Shown here in pieces: positions 53,891 through 61,866 of a stretch of 64,000 nucleotides of DNA (positions are counted from its first letter, which is position 1; each line of letters starts with the position of its first letter). The position numbers and the translations under genes are program-made. Where the stretch lies: the NCBI RefSeq assembly GCF_042680605.1, contig NZ_JBHUEE010000001.1, positions 682,001-746,000 of the forward strand, written 5' to 3'. Under the pieces are notes generated by a model. It had not been told where the DNA came from. It made no database searches and saw only the letters and a list, made by a program, of their open reading frames with translations. The DNA is from Allobogoriella deserti. GTDB taxonomy: Bacteria; Actinomycetota; Actinomycetes; Actinomycetales; Actinomycetaceae.

Positions 53891-54742
53891 TCAGTGCCGC
53901 CCGAGGATCGCCGCGGTGAGGGCCTCGACGGGTTCGCGAGGTGCGTTGGGTTTGTCGACGAGCACCATGTCGACGTCACCGAGCTCGGGGAGCCGGCTCG
54001 AGGCCGGCAGGACCACCAGGTCCGCGGGCACCAGGCTCTGCGCGAGCACGGTGATGCCGAGCCCGGCCCGGACCGCGGCCAGCATGCCGTTGATCTCCCG
54101 CGTCGTGCAGGTGACCCGCCAGGTGCGCCCGGCGCGCTCGAGCGCGTGGGTCGCCGTGTTCCGCGAGATGCTCGGGCTCGGATAGGTGACCAGCGGTACG
54201 ACGTCGGAGTCGGAGACCGGGCTCTCGGGCAGACCCACCCAGGTCAGGCGGTCACGCCGCACCAGTGTGCCCGTGCCCTCCCCGGCGTTCTGCTTGATGA
54301 ACACCAGGTCGAGATGGCCGGCGAGCAGCCGCCGGTGCAGCACGTGTGACTGGGCGATCGTTAGCTCGACCGTCACCCGCGGGTGCAGCTCGCGGAACTC
54401 GCGCAGGATCCGCGGCAGCTGCGTCAGGGCGAGGTCGTCCGCCGCCCCGAACCGCAACCGTCCCCGCATCGCCGAGCCGGTGAAGTATGCCGTCGCCTGG
54501 TCGTGGGCGGCGAGGATCGTCCGGGCGAAGCCCGCCATCGCCTGACCGTTGTCGGTCAGCGTGACCTCGTGCGTGTCCCGCTGCACCAGACGGCGGTTCG
54601 CCGCCCGCTCCAGCCGAGCCACGTGCTGGCTCACCGTCGGCTGGCTGATGCCGAGCCGTGCTGCCGTTCGGGTGAAGTTCAGCGTTTCACTGAGGGTGAG
54701 GAACGTTCGAAGCTGGACCGGATCGAACAAAGCACTCGCCAC
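53891..54742 (-). CDS. LysR-family transcriptional regulator
   Basis: A 283-residue regulator. The N-terminal helix-turn-helix is LRTFLTLSETLNFTRTAARLGISQPTVSQHVARLE, with Arg-rich wing residues after it. The effector domain has GRLRFGAADDLALTQLPRILREFRELHPRVTVEL and the family's HLDLVFIKQ segment. The GTG at 54742 opens 79 bases from the divergent MFS gene, the usual layout for a LysR regulator and its target. The inducer is unknown. Confidence 0.9.
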   Translation of the reverse strand: MASALFDPVQLRTFLTLSETLNFTRTAARLGISQPTVSQHVARLERAANRRLVQRDTHEVTLTDNGQAMAGFARTILAAHDQATAYFTGSAMRGRLRFGAADDLALTQLPRILREFRELHPRVTVELTIAQSHVLHRRLLAGHLDLVFIKQNAGEGTGTLVRRDRLTWVGLPESPVSDSDVVPLVTYPSPSISRNTATHALERAGRTWRVTCTTREINGMLAAVRAGLGITVLAQSLVPADLVVLPASSRLPELGDVDMVLVDKPNAPREPVEALTAAILGRH

Positions 54743-54821
54743 CTCGCCGTATGGATTGGATCAAGAGAACGGCAGCAATTATGTGCCGTAATGACAATTA
54801 TAGGCGCTATAACCTAGAGAA
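54743..54821. promoter_or_regulatory. A/T-rich divergent LysR/MFS control region
   Basis: This is the most A/T-rich gap in the window. AATTAT occurs at 54777 and 54796 (19 bases apart), and ATAGGCGCTAT (54801-54810) is nearly palindromic. TATAAC (54808-54813) lies eight bases before the MFS ATG and is the probable -10 for it. The repeats are candidate LysR sites. Confidence 0.55.
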
Positions 54822-56450
54822 ATGACGGGCTCCTGCCTAACGTGGCAGGTGCATCACGACCCGTTCACTCCTCGATCCTCGGCAGGGATGCTCGTGCGCC
54901 CGGCCCGCTCGGCCCCGACCAGTCCGCCCGCCGCCACCGACGCCGTCTCTGACTTCTCCACCGACGTGACCACTACCGAACTGCCCACCAGGACCTCGAC
55001 CGATGACGCCTCCGACAACGCCGTGGAGAGCGCTCCCGGCACCCCGGTCTCCGTAGCCGACGTTCCCCCGGAGACGCCGGCATCACCCGGCCCCGGCCCG
55101 GACCGCAAGACCATCCGGCTGAGGCGGCCGGTACTGCGGAGAAAGCCCGCTTCGCCGTCGGGCGTCGGACTGGTCGACGCGCTCAAGGTGCGCAACTACC
55201 GCCGTTACGCGATCGCCCAGCTGTGCACGAGCACCTGTGGCTGGGCCGCCCGTGTGGCGCAGGACTGGCTCATGCTCGAGCTCACCGGCTCCGCCGCCCT
55301 GGTCGGCCTCACGGTGGCGATGCAGTTCTCGCCCATGCTGCTGTTCGGCCTGTTCGGCGGAGTCCTCGCCGACCGCTACGACCGGCGCACGATCCTGACG
55401 ATCACGCAGTCGCTCTTCGGAGTCTTCACCCTCGCGCTCGGTATTCTCACCCTGCTCGGCGTCGTGCAGCCTTGGCACGTCCTCGCCTCGGCCTTCCTCG
55501 GCGGGATGGCGATTGTGGTGGACAACCCGGCACGCCAGGCGTTCGTGCACGAGATCGCCGGGCCGAGGCTGCTCCGTCGCGCCATCAGCCTGAACACGTC
55601 GATCTTCCAGCTCGGTGCGCTCACCGGTCCCGCTGTGGCGGCGGGCCTCATCGCTGCCGTCGGCAGCGGCTGGGCGTTCGTGGTCAACGCGCTCGCGTGC
55701 GCCGTCGCCGCCGCGCTGATCCGTTCGACGCGCCGGGAGGAGATGTTCGCAGCCGTCGTGGTACGCCGCGCCAAGGGGCAGCTGAGGGCAGGCCTCGCAC
55801 ATGTCGCCGAGCGGCCGGAGATTCTCTGGGCGTGCGTCCTCGTCGGCTTCGTGGCGCTCACGGGCGTGAACATGGCGACCGTGCTCACCGCCTACGCCGC
55901 GGAGGTCATCGACCTCGGCGCGAGCGGCTACGGGCTGCTGACCTCCACGCTGGCGCTGGGCGCCATCACCGGCGCCCTGTTCGCCGGTCGCGCCCGCCGG
56001 CTCCGGTTGCGCACGCTCGTGGCCGGCGCCGCTTGCCTGGGGCTGCTGCAGATGCTCGCCGCGCTCATCTCCAGCACCGTGCTGTTCCTCGTGGTGCTCT
56101 ACGCGGTCGGTGCGACCTGCCTGCTGTACCTGACTCGCAGCAACACGCTGGTTCAGACCAGTGCCGACCCGGCGATGCGGGGCCGCGTGCTCTCCCTCTA
56201 CGTGCTGATCAACATGGGTGGCCAGGCGGTGTCCGGGCTGATCATCGGCTGGGTCTGCGAATGGGGCGGCCCGCACGCGGGCTTCGCAGCGTGCGCGGCA
56301 GGTCCGTTGCTCGGCGCGCTCGTGGTCGGCGCGATCCTGGCTCGTCGCGCGCACGTCCGGCCCGTGGCGCACCTGCGGCAACGCTTGGCCGGTGGTGGCC
56401 TCCTCGGCCTGGTTCGCCTGCCGGCAACGCCCGGAGCCCGCGGGAGTTGA
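54822..56450 (+). CDS. MFS exporter, EntS-like
   Basis: A 542-residue membrane transporter of the MFS_3 (EntS-like) group. The first 95 residues are Thr/Ser/Pro-rich and probably cytoplasmic and disordered, an unusually long leader. The membrane part begins at LKVRNYRRYAIAQLCTSTCGW, with the motif-A loop GVLADRYDRRTILTITQ and later NTLVQTSADPAMRGRVLSLY, which recur in EntS-type exporters. ATG 54822 fits the TATAAC box; ATG 54888 would shorten the leader. Divergent LysR control suggests an inducible efflux pump for siderophores or drugs, but the substrate is not shown. Confidence 0.85.
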   Translation: MTGSCLTWQVHHDPFTPRSSAGMLVRPARSAPTSPPAATDAVSDFSTDVTTTELPTRTSTDDASDNAVESAPGTPVSVADVPPETPASPGPGPDRKTIRLRRPVLRRKPASPSGVGLVDALKVRNYRRYAIAQLCTSTCGWAARVAQDWLMLELTGSAALVGLTVAMQFSPMLLFGLFGGVLADRYDRRTILTITQSLFGVFTLALGILTLLGVVQPWHVLASAFLGGMAIVVDNPARQAFVHEIAGPRLLRRAISLNTSIFQLGALTGPAVAAGLIAAVGSGWAFVVNALACAVAAALIRSTRREEMFAAVVVRRAKGQLRAGLAHVAERPEILWACVLVGFVALTGVNMATVLTAYAAEVIDLGASGYGLLTSTLALGAITGALFAGRARRLRLRTLVAGAACLGLLQMLAALISSTVLFLVVLYAVGATCLLYLTRSNTLVQTSADPAMRGRVLSLYVLINMGGQAVSGLIIGWVCEWGGPHAGFAACAAGPLLGALVVGAILARRAHVRPVAHLRQRLAGGGLLGLVRLPATPGARGS

Positions 56451-56462
56451 GCATCGGCGGGG

Positions 56463-56482
56463 CGTGGCCCGGCGGCGCCACG
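56463..56482. terminator. Hairpin between convergent MFS and LLM genes
   Basis: CGTGGC and GCCACG flank an eight-base loop in the 33-base gap. The stem is short and there is no T-run. Confidence 0.4.
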
Positions 56483-56483
56483 A

Positions 56484-57458
56484 TCAGCCGAGAAGCAGAT
56501 GCGCGAGACCGGCGTCGATCTGTGCCAGCGCGTCGCGGTCGTAGGTGGAGGTGGAGACGAGGAGCTCCTCGCTCCCCGTCCGCTCGGCAAGCTTCGCGAG
56601 CTGCGCCGAGACCTGGCGTGGCGGACCGGCGACGGCCTGGGCCAGACTCCGCTCGACGCGGGCCCGGGTGCGCTCGCTCCACCGGACCGCACGGATGTCC
56701 TGGATCGGTTCGAGCGGTCCGAACTCGCCTGTCTCCCGTGAACGTGCCATGGCCCAGGCCTCCGGCAGCGCCAGCTCGCGGGCCTCGTCCGCGGTGTCGG
56801 CGAGGTAGACGTCGAGCGAGACCATGACCTCGGGCGCCGGGACGGCCTCGGACGGACGGAACTCACGGCGGTAGGCGGCCACGGTGGCCGCGAGCTCGGG
56901 GGAGTGGAGGATCGGTCCACCGATCACGACGGGCAGCCCGAGGCGCGCGGCGGTCTCGACGCCGTGGCCGGTCGCCAGGACGAACAGCGACGGCGCCCCG
57001 ACGGTGGCAGGCCGAACCGTCACGGGGGCGGACCGGCTCAGGTAGCGACGCAGCTCGGTGATGTCGGCCTCGAACCGTTCCCGGTCGGCCGAGGACTGCC
57101 GCAGTGCCTGCCGGACCGGCTCGGTGAAGCCGAGCGTCCGCCCGACGCCGAGGTCCACCCGGCCGGGGTAGAGCGCCTCGAGCATCTGGAACTGCTCGGC
57201 GACGACGAACGGCTGATGGTGGGGGAGCATGACGCCGCCCGACCCCAGCCTGATCCTCGACGTGACCGCTCCGGCAGCGGCCAGCAGGATGGCCGGAGCA
57301 CCCGAGGCGATCCCCGGGACCGCGTGGTGCTCGGCCGCCCAGAAGCGGTGATATCCGAGGTCCTCGACCGCTCGCGCCCGTGCGAGGGAATGCTCGAGCG
57401 CGGCACCCTCCGGGTGGCCGACCCGGGCCCGGGAGCGGTCGAGGAGTGAGACCTTCAT
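56484..57458 (-). CDS. Luciferase-like (LLM) flavin-dependent oxidoreductase
   Basis: A 324-residue enzyme of the bacterial luciferase-like superfamily (MsnO8-type). Visible features are the start VSLLDRSRARVGHPEG, the segment YHRFWAAEHHAVPGIASGAPAILL, RIRLGSGGVMLPHHQPFVVAEQFQMLEALYPGRVDLGVGR across the flavin site, and LSTSTYDRDALAQI-like residues near the end. It would use FMN or F420; which one cannot be told. It converges on the MFS gene and is divergent from a small gene. No pathway partner is nearby. Confidence 0.86.
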   Translation of the reverse strand: MKVSLLDRSRARVGHPEGAALEHSLARARAVEDLGYHRFWAAEHHAVPGIASGAPAILLAAAGAVTSRIRLGSGGVMLPHHQPFVVAEQFQMLEALYPGRVDLGVGRTLGFTEPVRQALRQSSADRERFEADITELRRYLSRSAPVTVRPATVGAPSLFVLATGHGVETAARLGLPVVIGGPILHSPELAATVAAYRREFRPSEAVPAPEVMVSLDVYLADTADEARELALPEAWAMARSRETGEFGPLEPIQDIRAVRWSERTRARVERSLAQAVAGPPRQVSAQLAKLAERTGSEELLVSTSTYDRDALAQIDAGLAHLLLG

Positions 57459-57481
57459 ATCGGGGGCAACCGACCGCGCGA

Positions 57482-57546
57482 CCGGAAGCTTCCGGGCACG
57501 GCCGGCGCCTCGGCCGGCTGGGAGCTGATCGGGGTACCGTGCCCGG
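57482..57546. promoter_or_regulatory. Palindrome and -10 box in divergent gap
   Basis: CCGGAAGCTTCCGG (57482-57495) is a perfect 14-base palindrome between the LLM gene and the next small gene. GCCGGC occurs twice just after it. TACCGT (57535-57540) lies six bases before ATG 57547. Confidence 0.4.
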
Positions 57547-57897
57547 ATGCCCGACCCGGACCGCCGGTACGCCGAGAACCCGATGATGCGCCTGCTGGAC
57601 GCCTACGTGCTCGACGTGATCGGCGTCCTGGACGAGCGGACGCAGGCCGGCTTCACCGCACTCGCCGACCGGTTCGCGGCAACCTTCGGCACCGACCGGG
57701 GCACGTGGCAGCAGGTCGTCGAACAGGCCATGGACATCTCACCCGCGGACACCGAGGCGGTGCGCCGGCACTGGGACCGCCATCGCGCGCGGGCGCGGGC
57801 CGCCGGTCGTGCTCCGGACCCGGTGGGGTTTGCGCAACGCCTCAACGACGTGACCTACGGCGAGCAGGCGCGCGGGGCGCGCGAGCCTCGCACCTAG
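57547..57897 (+). CDS. Small hypothetical helical protein
   Basis: A 116-residue mostly helical soluble protein. It begins MPDPDRRYAENPMMRLLDAYVLDVIGVLD and has an acidic helix around TWQQVVEQAMDISPADTEAVRRHW, then a basic stretch of Arg and Ala. No family is recognised. ATG 57547 follows TACCGT-N6, and the strong third-position GC supports the frame. It converges on folA across a 31-base gap containing a hairpin. Function unknown. Confidence 0.6.
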   Translation: MPDPDRRYAENPMMRLLDAYVLDVIGVLDERTQAGFTALADRFAATFGTDRGTWQQVVEQAMDISPADTEAVRRHWDRHRARARAAGRAPDPVGFAQRLNDVTYGEQARGAREPRT

Positions 57898-57910
57898 CTT
57901 CCGGTCCTCG

Positions 57911-57925
57911 CCGCGCTCGGCGCGG
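57911..57925. terminator. Short bidirectional hairpin before folA end
   Basis: CCGCGC and GCGCGG pair around TCG in the 31-base gap between the convergent genes. Confidence 0.5.
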
Positions 57926-57928
57926 AGC

Positions 57929-58426
57929 TCAGCGCCGGTAGGTGAGGAAGCGATACCGCGGCCCGGTGCGGGAGGTGTGCCAGCCGTCGTTCGGATCGGC
58001 GGCGGCGAGGCGCCAGGTTGCTGCGTCGATCGCCGGGGCCCGGGTGTCGCCATCGACGTCGAGGTCGATCTCGGTGACCTCCAGGACGTCGGCCCGATCG
58101 ATGCTCTGGGCGTAGACCTGGCCGCCCCCGAGGATCCACACCGGCTCCGCGCCGGCGCCGGCGAGGTCGAGCGCCGCGTCGAGGTCGGAGGTGACCTCGG
58201 CGCCGGGTGCCTCGTACTCGTGGCGGCCGGTGAGCACGATGTTGCGCCGGCCCGGCAACGGCCGGAACGGCGCCGGAAAAGACTCCCACGTGGAGCGTCC
58301 CATGACGACGGCGCAGCCGGAGGTCAACCGCTTGAAGCGGGCGAGGTCCTCGGGGACGTGCCACGGCATCGTGCCGTGGGCGCCGATGATCCGGTCGTGG
58401 GCCTGGGCCCAGATCAGTCCGAGCAT
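57929..58426 (-). CDS. folA: Dihydrofolate reductase
   Basis: A 165-residue enzyme that reduces dihydrofolate with NADPH. The N-terminal MLGLIWAQAHDRIIGAHGTMPWHVPEDLARFKRLT holds the catalytic region with the conserved Trp and Asp/Glu neighbourhood, and VVMGRSTWESFP and WILGGGQVYAQSI are the NADPH-binding segments. The ATG overlaps the thyA stop (TAATG). ThyA makes dihydrofolate and FolA recycles it, a classic pair. The C-terminus is short and normal. Confidence 0.94.
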   Translation of the reverse strand: MLGLIWAQAHDRIIGAHGTMPWHVPEDLARFKRLTSGCAVVMGRSTWESFPAPFRPLPGRRNIVLTGRHEYEAPGAEVTSDLDAALDLAGAGAEPVWILGGGQVYAQSIDRADVLEVTEIDLDVDGDTRAPAIDAATWRLAAADPNDGWHTSRTGPRYRFLTYRR

Positions 58427-59298
58427 TAGACGGCGACCGGTGCCTTGATGGCCGGGTGGTGCCGGTAGTCGAGCACCTCGACGTCGTCGAAGTCGTAGTC
58501 GAACAACGAGTCGGCCTTGAACAGGCTGAGGGTGGGGAAGGGGTACGGCTCGCGCGAGAGTTGCTCGCGGACCTGTTCGACATGGTTGTCGTAGATGTGG
58601 CAGTCCCCGCCCGTCCACACGAAGTCGCCGACCTGCAGGCCGGTCTGCTGGGCGACCATGTGGGTCAGCAGGGCGTAGGAGGCGATGTTGAACGGGACGC
58701 CGAGGAAGAGGTCGGCGCTGCGCTGGTAGAGCTGGCAGCTGAGCGTGCCGTCGGCGACGTAGAACTGGAAGAAGGCATGGCACGGCATGAGGGCCATGGC
58801 CTCCAGCTCGGCGACGTTCCAGGCCGAGACCAGCATGCGCCGCGAGTCCGGGTTGGTGCACAGCGTCTCCAGCACCTGCTGGATCTGGTCGATGTGCTCA
58901 CCGCCCGGAGTCGGCCACGAGCGCCACTGGACGCCGTAGACGGGGCCGAGGTCGCCGTCGTCGTCGGCCCATTCGTTCCAGATCCGGATGCCGTGCTCCT
59001 GGAGCCACCGGACGTTGCTGTCACCGCGAAGGAACCACAGCAGTTCACCGACGACGGACTTCAGATGTACCTTCTTGGTCGTGACCAGGGGGAAGCCCTG
59101 GCGCAGGTCGAACCGCATCTGGTGCCCGAAGACGCTCCGCGTCCCGGTGCCGGTCCGGTCGGACTTGGCGGTGCCGTGGTCGAGGACGTGCCGGAGCAGA
59201 TCCTCGTACGCGGTGTTGACCGGGGCGCTCTCGGACCTGGCCGCGTCGATGGCCGCTGCGGCGTCGTTGCCGGTTGAGCGCGTGGATGTCTCAGTCAC
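58426..59298 (-). CDS. thyA: Thymidylate synthase
   Basis: A 290-residue enzyme that methylates dUMP with methylene-tetrahydrofolate. The catalytic Cys173 is in LMPCHAFFQFYV. RRMLVSAWN, NIASYALLTHMVA and the folate-site DLFLGVPFNIAS are conserved. About 25 extra residues precede the family's usual start. GTG 59298 is chosen on TAGCAT-N6; an internal GGAGG lies too close to serve as its ribosome site. It is the first gene of thyA-folA and lies downstream of hsp20, separated by a strong terminator. Confidence 0.95.
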   Translation of the reverse strand: MTETSTRSTGNDAAAAIDAARSESAPVNTAYEDLLRHVLDHGTAKSDRTGTGTRSVFGHQMRFDLRQGFPLVTTKKVHLKSVVGELLWFLRGDSNVRWLQEHGIRIWNEWADDDGDLGPVYGVQWRSWPTPGGEHIDQIQQVLETLCTNPDSRRMLVSAWNVAELEAMALMPCHAFFQFYVADGTLSCQLYQRSADLFLGVPFNIASYALLTHMVAQQTGLQVGDFVWTGGDCHIYDNHVEQVREQLSREPYPFPTLSLFKADSLFDYDFDDVEVLDYRHHPAIKAPVAV

Positions 59299-59363
59299 GC
59301 CTCCATGCTAGATCCGGCCGCCGAGAGTGCCCGGCGGACGCGCGGGAGAGGGACGAGACGCGA

Positions 59364-59394
59364 GAGCGCCCGCGCCATGGTGGCGCGGGCGCTC
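59364..59394 (-). terminator. Terminator after hsp20
   Basis: GAGCGCCCGCGCC and GGCGCGGGCGCTC form a perfect 13-base stem around ATGGT, 46 bases after the hsp20 stop and before thyA. It keeps heat-shock transcription out of thyA. Confidence 0.8.
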
Positions 59395-59440
59395 GGACGT
59401 CAGGGCCGGCACGAGCCGATGCCGTGCCCGCGGGGCCAGG

Positions 59441-59887
59441 TCAGGCCGCCACGGTCTCCTTCGGGCCCTGCTCGACCTCGGCGCGGTTGCCGGCGTGGGC
59501 GACCTCGATCTTGCGCGGCTTGGCCTCCTCGGCCACCGGGATCGTCAGGGTCAGGACGCCGTCCGCGTACCCGGCCTGGATGTTGTCCAGGGCCAGGCCG
59601 TGGCCGAGCGAGAGCTGACGCGCGAACGTGCCGGTGGGCCGCTCGTGGGTCAGCCACTGGGCGCTGTCGGAGACCTCGGTGCGACGCTCGGCCCGGATGG
59701 TCAGGGTCCGGTCCTCGACGTCGATGTCGATCGTGGACGGGTCGACGCCCGGCAGATCGATGCGGGCGACGTACGACTCACCGTCGCGGTACAGGTCCAA
59801 CGGCATGCCGGGCACGCCCGGGACCTGCCGGCGCATGGTGCTGAGCCACTCGTCCATCTCACGGAACGGGTCGAATCGGGTTGCCAT
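59441..59887 (-). CDS. Hsp20-family small heat-shock protein
   Basis: A 148-residue small chaperone that holds unfolding proteins. After a short N-terminus (MATRFDPFREMDEWL), the alpha-crystallin domain runs from MPLDLYRDGESYVARIDLPGVDPSTIDIDVED to LDNIQAGYADGVLTLTIPVAEEAKPRKIEV, with the GVLTL motif conserved. The ATG at 59887 follows AGGTGA six bases away. About 100 bases upstream is a perfect CIRCE element and, further on, a near-perfect HAIR element, so both HrcA and HspR may repress it. That double control is unusual for an hsp20 gene. Confidence 0.93.
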   Translation of the reverse strand: MATRFDPFREMDEWLSTMRRQVPGVPGMPLDLYRDGESYVARIDLPGVDPSTIDIDVEDRTLTIRAERRTEVSDSAQWLTHERPTGTFARQLSLGHGLALDNIQAGYADGVLTLTIPVAEEAKPRKIEVAHAGNRAEVEQGPKETVAA

Positions 59888-59990
59888 GGAGATCACCTCG
59901 TCGTATCCAGTTCTTCCGGCCCGGGCCGTCCGAGCCGGCCGGCCGAGGGCCCCTCACCCCTCGGTCGGAGCTTCGTTCATGACAACAGTT

Positions 59991-60017
59991 TTAGCACTCT
60001 CCTTATTCGAGTGCTAA
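59991..60017 (-). promoter_or_regulatory. CIRCE element (HrcA operator)
   Basis: TTAGCACTC and GAGTGCTAA with a nine-base spacer are an exact match to the CIRCE consensus bound by HrcA. It lies 104 bases before the hsp20 start. On the minus strand it covers a possible -35/-10 pair (TTAGCA and TAAAAC). Confidence 0.93.
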
Positions 60018-60040
60018 CAGATGATCGCTCAGGGCGAAAA

Positions 60041-60061
60041 GTTGAGTCACTCGAACTCAAG
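60041..60061 (-). promoter_or_regulatory. HAIR-like element (HspR operator)
   Basis: GTTGAGT-N7-ACTCAAG matches the HspR consensus CTTGAGT-N7-ACTCAAG at 13 of 14 positions. It lies 24 bases upstream of the CIRCE element on the hsp20 side. Confidence 0.8.
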
Positions 60062-60159
60062 GACGGGCGTCAGTGCAGCTCAGGGGCTCGCTGGTTCGTC
60101 CAAGTTGCCGACGGCCGTGCGCCGTCCTTTGCTGGGTCGGGCGTGAGAGGAGGGCGATC

Positions 60160-60837
60160 ATGGCGGACGAGCAGGCCGGACGTGCGCCGGAGGTGCAGAT
60201 CGTCGTGCGGCCGATCGGGACGCCGCTGCCGCTCGGGTTCCTGGGGCTGGTGGTCGCGACGACCTGCTTCAGCGCGCTCCAACTCGGATGGCTGCCGGCG
60301 GAGGAAGGCGGCACGGTCGCCCTCGGCGTGCTGGTGTTCACGGTCCCGGCCCAGCTCATCGCCGCAATCCTGGGGTTCCAGGCGCGGGACCCGGTCGCCG
60401 GCACCGGGATGGGAGTGCTGGCCGGGGTGTGGGCCGCCGTCGCGCTCGCGACGTACACCGGTCCGCCCGGCGCGACGTCACCCGGTCTGGGTGTGCTGCT
60501 GCTCGCGGCGGCCGCCGCGATGCTCGTCCCCGCCGCGGCTTCGCTGACCAAGCGCGTGGCCACGGCGGTCATGGTGCTGACCTCGGCGCGGTTCGCGGTC
60601 ACCGGACTGGCGGAGCTCACCGAGCTGGGCACATGGAAGTCCGCCGCAGGCGTCGTCGGACTGGTCCTGGCCGTCGTCGCGCTCTACGCCGCACTGGCGC
60701 TCGAGATCGAGGATGCGAAGCACCGCACCGTCCTGCCGACGTGGCGGCGTGGCACGGGCGCCGACGCACTCTGTGACGACCCGGCCCGGCAAGCTGCCGG
60801 CGTCGCGGCCGAGTCGGGCGTGCGCAGGCAGCTGTGA
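60160..60837 (+). CDS. Six-helix membrane protein, GPR1/FUN34/YaaH-like
   Basis: A 225-residue membrane protein with about six helices. The segments PLGFLGLVVATTCFSALQLGWL and AQLIAAILGFQARDPVAGTGMGVLAGVWAAVALATY resemble the start and second-half repeats of acetate/succinate transporters of the GPR1/FUN34/YaaH group, although the classic NPAPLGL motif is only partly kept. ATG 60160 has GAGGAGG eight to ten bases ahead. The gene is divergent from hsp20 with the heat-shock operators between, so it might share some control. It ends ten bases before the convergent peptidase gene. Confidence 0.5.
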   Translation: MADEQAGRAPEVQIVVRPIGTPLPLGFLGLVVATTCFSALQLGWLPAEEGGTVALGVLVFTVPAQLIAAILGFQARDPVAGTGMGVLAGVWAAVALATYTGPPGATSPGLGVLLLAAAAAMLVPAAASLTKRVATAVMVLTSARFAVTGLAELTELGTWKSAAGVVGLVLAVVALYAALALEIEDAKHRTVLPTWRRGTGADALCDDPARQAAGVAAESGVRRQL

Positions 60838-60846
60838 GGCGCCGCC

Positions 60847-61815
60847 TCACCTGGCGAGCCGGTCGGCCAGCCGGGAGTTGGCTGCGCACCACGACTCGAC
60901 CATGTCGGTGCCGCCGTGTCCCTCGCCCTCGTCGATGAGGAGTTCACTGGCCGGCCACGCCCGGTGCAGCCGCCAGGCGGTGACCGCCGGTCCGCTGACG
61001 TCCCGCCGGCCGTGGATGAGGATCCCGGGGATTCCGGCCAGGCGGTCGGTTCGTTCGAGGATCGGTGGGTCGAGGAACGCGTCGTTCGCCCAGTAGTGCG
61101 TCACGAGGGTGGCGAAGCCCAGCCGGTGCGTGGGTTCGGCCAGGGCGTGCGTCGGCTGTACGCCGCCGGTGCCGATCGAGATGTGCGTGTCCTCCCAGGT
61201 GGCCCAGGCGCGGGCCGCGGCGTCGCGCACCTGGGGGTCCGCGTCGGTGAGCAACCGGCGGTACGCCTCGACGACGCGTCCGTCGCCGCGGCGGTACCCG
61301 ATCCCGGCCCGCTCGGCGTGGGTGGCGAAGGCGTCCCACGCCTCCGGAAAGATCGCGCCGACCGTTTCGGTGATCCAGTCCACCTCGAACCGGGACGTCG
61401 TCGTCACGGCCATGAGCACGAGGCCCAGCACCCGCTCCGGGTGCTGCTGCGCGTACGCCAGTGCGAGCGTGGAGCCCCACGAGACCCCGTTCACCAGCCA
61501 GGCCTCGATGCCGCGGTCCTGTCGGAGTGCCTCGATGTCGGCGAGCAGATGCGCGGTGGTGTTCTCGGACAGGTCGTATCCCGGCTCGGTCACCAGCGGC
61601 CGCGACCGGCCGCAGCCGCGCTGGTCGAGGGCGAGGATCCGGAAGCGGTCCGGGTCGAAGGCGCTGCGGTAGCCGCCCTTACCGAGACCGCCGCCGGGAC
61701 CGCCGTGCAGGTAGAGGGCTGGCACCCCGTCGGGAGCGCCGGATTCCTCCCAGTAGATCTGGTGACCGCCGACGTCGAGGTGGCCGGACTGGTGAACGGG
61801 CGCCTTGTCGAACAC
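60847..61815 (-). CDS. pip: Proline iminopeptidase-like alpha/beta hydrolase
   Basis: A 322-residue serine peptidase that frees N-terminal proline. HGGPGGGLGKG is the oxyanion hole, DQRGCGRSRP follows, and the nucleophile elbow GVSWGS has Ser112. The acid lies in HGRRDVSG and the His in EGEGHGG. The cap region with WEDTHISI is typical of Pip. GTG 61815 follows TACGGT-N6 on the minus strand. It stands alone. The family is confident; the exact substrate range is not. Confidence 0.85.
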   Translation of the reverse strand: MFDKAPVHQSGHLDVGGHQIYWEESGAPDGVPALYLHGGPGGGLGKGGYRSAFDPDRFRILALDQRGCGRSRPLVTEPGYDLSENTTAHLLADIEALRQDRGIEAWLVNGVSWGSTLALAYAQQHPERVLGLVLMAVTTTSRFEVDWITETVGAIFPEAWDAFATHAERAGIGYRRGDGRVVEAYRRLLTDADPQVRDAAARAWATWEDTHISIGTGGVQPTHALAEPTHRLGFATLVTHYWANDAFLDPPILERTDRLAGIPGILIHGRRDVSGPAVTAWRLHRAWPASELLIDEGEGHGGTDMVESWCAANSRLADRLAR

Positions 61816-61866
61816 TGTCGGACCGTAGCAGGGCCATCCCGTCGTCTCCCGGTGGGGATCGCGGCG

